A DNA stretch of 64,000 nucleotides. Origin: Rhodanobacteraceae bacterium. Its GTDB lineage: Bacteria; Pseudomonadota; Gammaproteobacteria; Xanthomonadales; SZUA-5. Below are positions 7,430 through 14,470 of the stretch, in pieces. A model generated the notes under the pieces. The model did not search any database and was not told where the DNA came from. It saw nothing but the letters and a program-made list of their open reading frames with translations. The DNA is taken from positions 1 through 64,000 of the forward strand of contig JACKOW010000003.1 in NCBI GenBank assembly GCA_024234055.1, written 5' to 3'. Each line of letters opens with the position of its first letter. Position 1 is the stretch's first letter. A program made the position numbers and the translations under genes.

Positions 7430-8428
7430 CTAGGCCTTGCCAAACAGCCAGGCGAGTGCGGCCATTTGTACCCACAGGCGGTTCTCGGCTTCGTCGATCA
7501 CCCGCGAGAACTCGGAGTCGAGGACTTCGTCGCTGATCTCGACATTGCGGCGCACCGGCAGGCAGTGCAGAAAGATTGCCTCGGAGGTGCAGTGTTCAAA
7601 ATGCTTGAGCGTGGGCATCCAGCCGCGCAGCGCAGGCGAGGACACGATGCTGTCTTCGCTGGCACGCGGTTCCGGGCCCCAGGCCTTGGCATAGACCACA
7701 TGGGCACCGTGCAATGCCTCGCGCTGGTCGTGGGTGTAGCGAATCTTCGCGCCGCTTTCGCCAGCGTAGCGCTGCGCCTGTGCTCGCACGGCCTCGCCAA
7801 GTTCGAATCCCGGGGGATGCGCTACCGTGATGTCGCAACCGGCAGCGGCCGCATGCAGCAACACCGAGTTGGGCACGGCCTTGGCCAATGGTTTGACGTG
7901 CGGCGCCCAGCTCAGGACCACCTTCACGCCCTGGGTCTGACCGAAACTCTCCTGCACCGTGAGCATGTCGGCCAGTCCCTGGCAGGGATGTTCGCGTGCC
8001 GATTCCAGACTGACCATGGGTACCTTGGCATGCCGCCGGAAGGCGTTGATGACGCCATCGATATCGTCGTCGGCCTGGCCCATGCCGCGCGAGAACGCGC
8101 GCACACCCAGCGCATCGACGTAGCGCGACAGCACCGGTGCGGCCTCACGCACATGTTCGGCCTTGTCGGCGTTCATGACTGCGCCGTCTTCGGTCTCGAC
8201 CTTCCAGACGCCGCTGCCTTCTTCCAGCGCCACGGCCTGGCCGCCGAGCTTGAGCATCGCCACTTCGAAGCTGGTGCGGGTGCGCAGCGAGGGATTGAAG
8301 AACAGCATGCCGAGCACCTTGCCCTTGAGCAGAGCGCCGGGTTCGTTGCGCTTGAAATCGGCCGCCAGCTTCAGCAATGAGGCTTGCCCTTTTGGGCCGA
8401 GATCGTCCAGATGAGTGAAATGGCGCAT
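7430..8428 (-). CDS. argF': N-acylornithine carbamoyltransferase (likely N-succinyl form)
   Basis: This enzyme carbamoylates N-acylornithine, replacing ordinary ornithine carbamoyltransferase. The 332-residue protein carries the carbamoyl phosphate loop FNPSLRTRTSFE (44-55), HPCQ at 147-150 and HCLPVRRN (288-295), the form typical of the Xanthomonas/Bacteroides ArgF' group. From a remembered alignment to the Xanthomonas campestris enzyme, the position of its specificity residue Glu92 is Ala90 here (in DKAEH), and that of its carboxylated Lys302 is Met322 (in WVQMAAL). A small residue at the first site is associated with N-succinylornithine specificity. The gene starts 6 nt after argD ends, so the two are co-transcribed. 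Confidence 0.92.
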   Translation of the reverse strand: MRHFTHLDDLGPKGQASLLKLAADFKRNEPGALLKGKVLGMLFFNPSLRTRTSFEVAMLKLGGQAVALEEGSGVWKVETEDGAVMNADKAEHVREAAPVLSRYVDALGVRAFSRGMGQADDDIDGVINAFRRHAKVPMVSLESAREHPCQGLADMLTVQESFGQTQGVKVVLSWAPHVKPLAKAVPNSVLLHAAAAGCDITVAHPPGFELGEAVRAQAQRYAGESGAKIRYTHDQREALHGAHVVYAKAWGPEPRASEDSIVSSPALRGWMPTLKHFEHCTSEAIFLHCLPVRRNVEISDEVLDSEFSRVIDEAENRLWVQMAALAWLFGKA

Positions 8429-8434
8429 CGATAC

Positions 8435-9568
8435 TTATCCTTGGAATTGCGAAATGGCGAGCTCGAGTGCGCTGATCGCGTCCTCGCTGACATTGAGACA
8501 GGGCATCAGGCGCAGAACCTGCGGATCGGATGAGCCACCGACCAGCAGTCTACGTTCGAATAGATGACGCTTCAGTGTGGCGGCCGGCGCCCGCGTACGC
8601 AGGCCCAGCAACAGACCCTCGCCAAGCACGCACTCGACCGCGGGTCCGGGCAAGCTCTGTTTCAGGCGTGCACCAACGGCTTGGGCGTATGCGGCGAGTT
8701 CGTCGTCCTGGATGACCTGCAGCGTGGCCACCAGCGCGGCCATCGCCAGCGGCCCGCCACCAAAGGTGCTGCCCAGGTCGCCGCTCTGCACCGCCGCTGC
8801 ACGCTCGGCGGACAGCAGCGTGGCGCCCACCGGCACACCCGAGGCCAGACCCTTGGCCAGGGTCAGCGCATCGGGGCGCACACCATAGAATTCGGCCGCA
8901 GTCGGCGTGCCCAGCCGCCCTACCCCGGTCTGGATCTCATCGAAGATCAGCCAGGTACCCGCGGCTGCCGTCAACTCGCGCAGTCGCGCAAACCAGGCCG
9001 GGCTGGCGCAGCGGATCCCGGACATGCTCTGGATGGGTTCGACGATGACGGCGGCCACCGAAGCGAAATCGAAACGCTCCAGCGCAGCGAGATCGGCGAA
9101 GGGCAGGCGCTGGCACCGCGGCAAAACCGCCGCGTAAGGATCGGTGATCTTCGGATCGTCCGTGACCGACAGGGCCAGGGTGGTGCGCCCGTGCCAGCCG
9201 CCGTCAAAGCTCAGCAAACCACTGCGCCCAGTCTGCTTGATCGCCAGCTTCAGGGCGTTCTCGTTGGCCTCGGCGCCGGAATTGCAGAAGAACACCCGGC
9301 TCATGCCCGAGCCGGCCACGAAGGAGATCAGGGCATCAGCTGCCTGCTCGCGGATGCGCAAGCGCGCGGCAGCCGAATAGAACAGCAAACGTCCGGCCTG
9401 CTCGGCGATGGCAGCCACCACTCGCGGGTGCGAATGGCCGGTAGCCGTGACACAATGGCCACCGTACCAATCGAGGTACTCGGTCCCGTCCTCGGCATGG
9501 ACCCGGTCGCCACTGGCGTGGTCGAGCACGAAGGGAAAAGCGGCATAGGTTTCTAGCAGCGCTGACAT
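8435..9568 (-). CDS. argD: N-acylornithine aminotransferase (class III, PLP)
   Basis: The product converts N-acylglutamate semialdehyde to N-acylornithine with glutamate as amino donor. The 377-residue protein shows class III aminotransferase features: CNSGAEANENALK (95-107), FDEIQTGVGR (209-218) with the PLP-binding Asp nearby, and the Schiff-base lysine Lys239 in TLAKGLASG. It is the first gene of the leftward arginine operon, and its start is about 66 nt from the divergent argR start across two ARG-box-like palindromes, so repression by ArgR with arginine is likely. Related enzymes such as AstC act in arginine catabolism, but the context favours biosynthesis. Confidence 0.9.
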   Translation of the reverse strand: MSALLETYAAFPFVLDHASGDRVHAEDGTEYLDWYGGHCVTATGHSHPRVVAAIAEQAGRLLFYSAAARLRIREQAADALISFVAGSGMSRVFFCNSGAEANENALKLAIKQTGRSGLLSFDGGWHGRTTLALSVTDDPKITDPYAAVLPRCQRLPFADLAALERFDFASVAAVIVEPIQSMSGIRCASPAWFARLRELTAAAGTWLIFDEIQTGVGRLGTPTAAEFYGVRPDALTLAKGLASGVPVGATLLSAERAAAVQSGDLGSTFGGGPLAMAALVATLQVIQDDELAAYAQAVGARLKQSLPGPAVECVLGEGLLLGLRTRAPAATLKRHLFERRLLVGGSSDPQVLRLMPCLNVSEDAISALELAISQFQG

Positions 9569-9572
9569 GAAT

Positions 9573-9611
9573 GATGTTGCATAACATGCGAAGGTAACGC
9601 ATATTATGCAC
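9573..9611. promoter_or_regulatory. Tandem ARG-box-like operator and argR promoter
   Basis: Two 18-bp imperfect palindromes lie at 9573-9590 (core TTGCATAACA) and 9594-9611 (core GCATATTATGC), separated by 3 bp. This is the spacing of tandem ARG boxes bound by hexameric ArgR. Within them, TTGCAT (9578-9583) and TATTAT (9602-9607), 18 bp apart, form a plausible -35/-10 for argR, so the operator would overlap the promoter. Confidence 0.7.
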
Positions 9612-9633
9612 TTTCCATCGAGCGCACAAGCCC

Positions 9634-10053
9634 ATGGCCCGAACCGCTGCAGATCTTGATCAAACGCTGCTGGAGTTGATCAGCAACGATCGCATCTCTG
9701 ACCAGTTCGAACTGCAGGCGGCCTTGGCCAAGGCTGGCAAGGTAGTCAGCCAACCCACGCTCTCACGGCATCTCACACGTCTTGGAATTTCCAAGCGCAA
9801 CGGCCGCTACGCGCCTCCCGGCGACGGCAGCCCGGGCGCCACGGCGGTGCTGTCGGCACCACCCAATCTGATCGTGCTCCGGACCAAGCCGGGATTTGCC
9901 AATGCCGTTGCCGCCGTGCTCGATCACCAGCCCCTGCCCGGCCAGGCCGGCACCATCGCCGGCGACGACACCGTATTCATCGCCCTGCGCGAAGGTCATG
10001 CCCTGCAGACCTTGATCGACGCCGCCCGGTTGCGCTTCCTGGACGAGCCCTGA
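9634..10053 (+). CDS. argR: Arginine repressor
   Basis: ArgR senses arginine and represses biosynthetic genes. The 139-residue product has the usual two parts: an N-terminal winged helix with the recognition segment VSQPTLSRHL (about 38-47), and a C-terminal oligomerisation/arginine-binding domain ending in GDDTVFIALREG. It is divergent from argD over the shared operator, the classic arrangement for autoregulation and control of the cluster. It is followed by a strong hairpin. Confidence 0.95.
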   Translation: MARTAADLDQTLLELISNDRISDQFELQAALAKAGKVVSQPTLSRHLTRLGISKRNGRYAPPGDGSPGATAVLSAPPNLIVLRTKPGFANAVAAVLDHQPLPGQAGTIAGDDTVFIALREGHALQTLIDAARLRFLDEP

Positions 10054-10103
10054 GCGCGCCTCGGTGCGGGCAGATTCGGGCCAGCGACTGGCCCGGACGG
10101 CAG

Positions 10104-10163
10104 TCGCGACGCAAGGTCGCTCCTACCAGAAGCACTTCTCGTAGGAGCGACCTTGCGTCGCGA
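10104..10163. terminator. Family A hairpin acting as likely bidirectional terminator
   Basis: Two 23-bp arms (10104-10126 and 10141-10163) are perfectly inverted around a 14-nt loop. It lies between the convergent argR and patatin genes. There is no U-tract, so factor-independent termination is uncertain, but it would shield both transcripts. It is also a REP-like doublet of family A. Confidence 0.65.
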
Positions 10164-10213
10164 ACGGTGACTCTGCCCTTTTCCCGATGGCTGATCGCCC
10201 ACCAAAGGCCAAG

Positions 10214-11194
10214 CTATCCCAGACGATCCGGCGCGACCGCGTCTTCGTAACGATCAATCGCCAGCTTGGCGGCCTCACGGCCGATCTCGATCATCTCCCT
10301 GGCTTTCCAGAATTCATAGAAGAAACAGGATTGATGGGGAATTCGTACCAGCACATCAGGCGGATCCAGGGCCAATTGGGTCTGGCTGATTCGGGACTGC
10401 ACGGCGTCAAGCGAGCGCGACATCAGATCCAGCAGCCCAGGCTGCGCCGGTTCCGGGCTGCCACGCTCCATCAAGCCCTCGATCCAGGCTTCGATCCGCG
10501 CCCGCAAGCCGTTCCCGTTGTTGTCCTTGTCGCCGGATTCCTTGCGGGATTCGGGCTGCTTGCCCTGCTTGACCGGCAGCAGGTATTGAGAATTGGCATC
10601 CACCGCCATCACCAGATCTGCCGAAAACATCCGAGTTGCGGCGATAGGGATGGGAGCCAGCAGACCTCCATCGACCAGTTCCCGGCCGTCAACACGATGC
10701 GGAGTGAACACCATGGGAATGGCGATCGAGGCGCGCACTGCGTCGAAGAGCTTGCCGCGGGTCATCCAGACCTCGCGCTGACTGGCCAGATCCGTGGCCA
10801 CGGCGACAAAGGGTGTCTGCAGTTCCTCGATGCGGTGTTCGCCGACCAGGCGACGCAGCTCAGCGATCACACGGTCGCCCTTGATCAATCCGGGATGCCC
10901 GAAAGCGAAGTCAAGCAAGCGCATGACGTCGCCCCGTTCCAGCGCACAGGCCCAGTCACGGTAGTCGGCGAGTTTGCCGGCGGCGCAGATGCCGCCGACC
11001 AATGCCCCCATCGACGAACCTGCTATGGCGGCGATGCGGTATCCCCGCTGCTGCAGCACGTCGATGACACCAATGTGCGCCAAACCGCGAGCACCGCCCG
11101 CCCCCAGCACCAGGGCCACGCTCGGCCGCTTGCGATCACGGACTTCGGCGTTTTCGTCCTGCCCGGCAGGGTCGTCTTTTGATTCAGCGCTCAC
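10214..11194 (-). CDS. Patatin-like phospholipase (RssA/NTE type)
   Basis: The 326-residue protein is a patatin-family lipid acyl hydrolase. It has the oxyanion loop GAGGARGLAHIG (31-42), the nucleophile elbow GSSMG with Ser61, and the dyad aspartate in DGG (Asp175). There is no signal peptide, so it is probably cytosolic or membrane-peripheral. A low-complexity acidic/lysine segment occurs around residues 215-228. Substrate is unknown; bacterial members hydrolyse phospholipids or lysophospholipids. It follows the GGDEF-EAL gene in the same direction with a 98-nt gap. Confidence 0.88.
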   Translation of the reverse strand: MSAESKDDPAGQDENAEVRDRKRPSVALVLGAGGARGLAHIGVIDVLQQRGYRIAAIAGSSMGALVGGICAAGKLADYRDWACALERGDVMRLLDFAFGHPGLIKGDRVIAELRRLVGEHRIEELQTPFVAVATDLASQREVWMTRGKLFDAVRASIAIPMVFTPHRVDGRELVDGGLLAPIPIAATRMFSADLVMAVDANSQYLLPVKQGKQPESRKESGDKDNNGNGLRARIEAWIEGLMERGSPEPAQPGLLDLMSRSLDAVQSRISQTQLALDPPDVLVRIPHQSCFFYEFWKAREMIEIGREAAKLAIDRYEDAVAPDRLG

Positions 11195-11292
11195 GGGCCC
11201 TTCCCAATCTGATCTCTATCGCGAAGGCTAGCAGCAGGGAGGCTACCGGATGGCGCCAGCACAGGCTCTCACCCGGCAAGGGGCAACCGTAT

Positions 11293-13431
11293 TCACTCAA
11301 GATCGGTTCCCGAATCAACCCTGACCCTGCTTGGCTGCTGCACCAGACGCTCGGGACTAACGGCAACGCTCATCCAGAACCCTTGCGCCTGGTCGCAGCC
11401 ACGCTCACGCAGCAACTGGTACTGGGCCTCGACTTCCACGCCTTCGGCAATGACCTGCATGCCCAGCGAATGGGCCATGGCGATGATCGCGCTGGCCAGC
11501 GCCAGGTCTTCGGGATCACTGAGGATGTCGGTGATGAAGCTGCGATCAATCTTGACCCCATCCACGCGGGCGCGGCGCAGATGGCTCAAGCCGGAAAAGC
11601 CGGTCCCGAAATCGTCCAGCCAGACTCGAACCCCGGTCTCGCGCAACTTGCCCAGGGCCTCGAAGGCCAGTTGCTCGTCGTGCAGCAGGCTGGATTCGGT
11701 CAGTTCCAAGTGCAACAGCTGCGGTGCCAACTGGTGCTTGTCGAGAATGGCGCTGATCCGCCGACCCAGATCGGCCCGTTGCAGCTGACGACCGGACAAG
11801 TTGACCGCTACCGACAATCCCGGGCGCTGCGCCTGCCAATGCGCGGCATCGCGGCAGGCGCGATCGAGCACCCATTCCCCGAGTGCGTCGATCAGGCCGC
11901 AGGCTTCGGCCACCGGCACGAAGATCGACGGCGGCACCGAGCCTCGGCGATCGTCGGTCCAGCGCAGCAGAGCCTCGGCGCCCACCAGTACGCCGTCCTT
12001 CAGGGCATGGATAGGCTGATAGGCCACGTCCAGACGTCCTTGTTCCAGCGCTTCCCGGAGATCATGCTCCAGCCCCAGACGCTCCTCGGCAGCCTCGGTG
12101 AGATGCCCGGCAAAGAAGCGATAGCAATTCTTGCCACGCTGCTTGGCCTGATACATGGCCAGGTCGCCGTGCTTCAGCAGCAACTTCGAGGTGTGGGCGT
12201 CATCCGGAAAGACGGTGATGCCGATGCTCGCCCCAACCAGGAGCGAGCGCCCCCCGATCAGGAAGGGTTGCTTGAGACTGTCGAGCAGCGCCGTGGCCGC
12301 GTACTCGCTCTTGCGGCGCGCGTCGATGCCGGTGACCACGGCCACGAACTCGTCACCACCCAGCCTTGCGATCACTGGCTGCACAGGCAAATCCGGAGTG
12401 ACCAGGGTGTGCTTGAGTCGGTTGGCAAACTCAACCAACACCTCGTCGCCGGCATCATGCCCTAGTGTGTCATTGATGCGCTTGAAATCGTCCATGTCGA
12501 CAAACAGCAGCGCCAGACCCATGCCACTGCCGCGGAATTCGGCGATCGCCTCGTCCAGCAATTCGCGCAGCATCAGCCGGTTGGGGAGTCCGGTCAGGCT
12601 GTCGTGATAAGCCAGCTTGCGAATGTCATGATGATGTCGACGCACCGCTTCGCTCATGCGCCCGAATGCCCGGATCAGCTCGCCCAACTCGTCACCGCGA
12701 TGACTGCTGATGTGCCGCTCGAACCGGCCACGCTCTATCTCCTGCGCCTGTGCCGCCAGACGGCGAATCGGACGCACCAACCCGCGCGCAACCAACCAAC
12801 CCGCCAGCGCCAGCCACAGCAGCAGTACAAGGAATCCCAACCCGAGCATATGTGCCGGGCCTGAAAAAGCTACTCGGAAGCGTTCGCGGGCGCCGGCCTT
12901 CTCGACCGCCAGGGCGCCTTCGGTGCGTGCCAGCGACAAACCTACGCGTACGCCGCCCAGGCGCAGATCGCCAATCTCGATCGGTGCACTGGCATCGATC
13001 TGCTGCTCACCCCACTGCACGATGGGCGCGTCGGCACCGATGACGGCAGGGGCCAGGGCATCGTCCATGACCTGACCGAAGCGCGGGATATCCCGACTGC
13101 CATCGTGGATCAGGCGGCCCTGATGGTCGTAGACCAGTACATAGTCCACATCGGGCTGATCCAGTGCCGATCGCGCCACCTCACGCACGGTCAGCAGATC
13201 GGTGTAGTACACCGGATTGGTCAGGGTTTCAGCCAGAAACGCGGCCAGCTGCACACCGCGATCGGCCAGCGACGCGCGGCCCTGTTCGCGCGAGGCCAGC
13301 TCATTCTGCATCAGCACGTCGTCCATCGCCTGGGTGGCACTGCGCCAGCCCATGACCAGCACCACCAGCCACACCAGCGTAGTGCCCAGCAGGCTCAGTA
13401 CGAACTTGGCGCGCAGTCCTACACGCATCAT
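11293..13431 (-). CDS. Membrane GGDEF-EAL protein with HAMP
   Basis: The 712-residue protein is predicted to make and/or degrade cyclic di-GMP. Order: TM helix 11-29, periplasmic sensor region about 30-190, second TM 195-216, HAMP to about 270, GGDEF domain with intact GGDEF (358-362), then EAL domain with intact EAL (486-488), DDFGTGFSG and EGVE. There is no RxxD inhibitory site directly before GGDEF. Both catalytic motifs are present, so the net activity cannot be told. Its start (ATGATG at 13431) overlaps the stop of the PhnD-like gene by 4 bp, implying translational coupling and a shared signalling job. Confidence 0.92.
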   Translation of the reverse strand: MMRVGLRAKFVLSLLGTTLVWLVVLVMGWRSATQAMDDVLMQNELASREQGRASLADRGVQLAAFLAETLTNPVYYTDLLTVREVARSALDQPDVDYVLVYDHQGRLIHDGSRDIPRFGQVMDDALAPAVIGADAPIVQWGEQQIDASAPIEIGDLRLGGVRVGLSLARTEGALAVEKAGARERFRVAFSGPAHMLGLGFLVLLLWLALAGWLVARGLVRPIRRLAAQAQEIERGRFERHISSHRGDELGELIRAFGRMSEAVRRHHHDIRKLAYHDSLTGLPNRLMLRELLDEAIAEFRGSGMGLALLFVDMDDFKRINDTLGHDAGDEVLVEFANRLKHTLVTPDLPVQPVIARLGGDEFVAVVTGIDARRKSEYAATALLDSLKQPFLIGGRSLLVGASIGITVFPDDAHTSKLLLKHGDLAMYQAKQRGKNCYRFFAGHLTEAAEERLGLEHDLREALEQGRLDVAYQPIHALKDGVLVGAEALLRWTDDRRGSVPPSIFVPVAEACGLIDALGEWVLDRACRDAAHWQAQRPGLSVAVNLSGRQLQRADLGRRISAILDKHQLAPQLLHLELTESSLLHDEQLAFEALGKLRETGVRVWLDDFGTGFSGLSHLRRARVDGVKIDRSFITDILSDPEDLALASAIIAMAHSLGMQVIAEGVEVEAQYQLLRERGCDQAQGFWMSVAVSPERLVQQPSRVRVDSGTDLE

Positions 13432-14360
13432 TCAATCTCAGCGCGAACACGGCGCACGCCGTCCCGGAGGCGGCTCAGCACCTGGGAGGTGGCTTCGTCG
13501 ATGTCATCAAAGCGCTCGGTTCTGGAATAAGCCTGAAGCGCCGCCCTGGCGGCCGGATCCCTGTGGGCTTTCAGCAGAATCTCGCGCAATCGCGCCTGGA
13601 TGGCCGGATCCAGCCCTGGACGCACCAGTTCCAGTGCCCTGGGGAAACTGGCGCTCTCGTAGAACACTTTCAGGTCGGCGAACACGGCCGGCTGCTCCCG
13701 TTGCAGCTGTGCCCAATCCTGATTGCTGAAGACTGCGGCATCCACGAGCCCCTTGTGGACCCAGGTGATCAGATTGCTTTCCGATCGGGAGAAGACGTAG
13801 CCGATGAACGCTGGCGGTGGTCGCTCCAGCGGCGAGGCCTGGATGGCCAGCGGCAGACCCAGGTCGAGCAGGATCGCCGCGGGCGCCAGATAGGCACTGG
13901 TGGACAAGGGATGCTGAAAACCTAGCGCCTTGCCGCGCAGATCTGTCAGGTCGTGAATGCCCTGATCCTTCCGGGCGAAGAACACGCTGTGGTAGTCGAA
14001 CTGGCCACCACGACTGGCGCGCAGGAAGATCCTGGCCTGAGCGCGCTCCTGAAACCCCAGCGCGGCGCCGGAGGTTTCGCTGATCCAGTCGACCTTGCCC
14101 TGACGGAGATAGCTGACCATCTGCTGGGCATCTCGCGCCATCAGCACCCGCCCCTCGCGAATGCCCACGTCGCCCATGCGGGCCACGACATAGTCGAGCA
14201 ACGGCTTCAGCTGTTCATAATGGGCCTTGGGGTCATCGCTGACGCGGCCGAGAACCAAGACCGTCTGCGGCCTGCTGTCGGCCCAGGCCAGACTGCCCTG
14301 CATGGCCAGCAAAGGCAGCGCGAGCAGCATCAGGAACTTGGGCAGATTCAGGCTGCGCAT
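13428..14360 (-). CDS. PhnD-like periplasmic binding protein
   Basis: The 310-residue product has an N-terminal signal peptide (hydrophobic stretch ending LAWADS) and the fold of PhnD-type substrate-binding proteins of phosphate/phosphonate ABC importers, seen in segments such as VDWISETSGAALGFQ and LRGKALGFQHPLSTSAYLAP. No ABC permease or ATPase gene is nearby. Instead it is translationally coupled to the GGDEF-EAL gene, whose periplasmic domain it could signal to. PhnD-like proteins paired with signalling proteins generally act as ligand sensors. The ligand is unknown. Confidence 0.85.
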   Translation of the reverse strand: MRSLNLPKFLMLLALPLLAMQGSLAWADSRPQTVLVLGRVSDDPKAHYEQLKPLLDYVVARMGDVGIREGRVLMARDAQQMVSYLRQGKVDWISETSGAALGFQERAQARIFLRASRGGQFDYHSVFFARKDQGIHDLTDLRGKALGFQHPLSTSAYLAPAAILLDLGLPLAIQASPLERPPPAFIGYVFSRSESNLITWVHKGLVDAAVFSNQDWAQLQREQPAVFADLKVFYESASFPRALELVRPGLDPAIQARLREILLKAHRDPAARAALQAYSRTERFDDIDEATSQVLSRLRDGVRRVRAEIE

Positions 14361-14470
14361 GCAGACGCGTCATGACGGACGATACGCGAGTATAGGCGCG
14401 AAGCGCGCTGCAAAAGGCCCGCAGCTACGGCGGTGCCCAGCGGACCTCTGTGGCGGCGAGTGCCGGACAG

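Noticed and set aside
14361..14470. Possible small gene or terminator between the PhnD-like and FG-GAP genes
   Set aside because: No open frame with a start signal and no convincing hairpin with a T-tract is visible.
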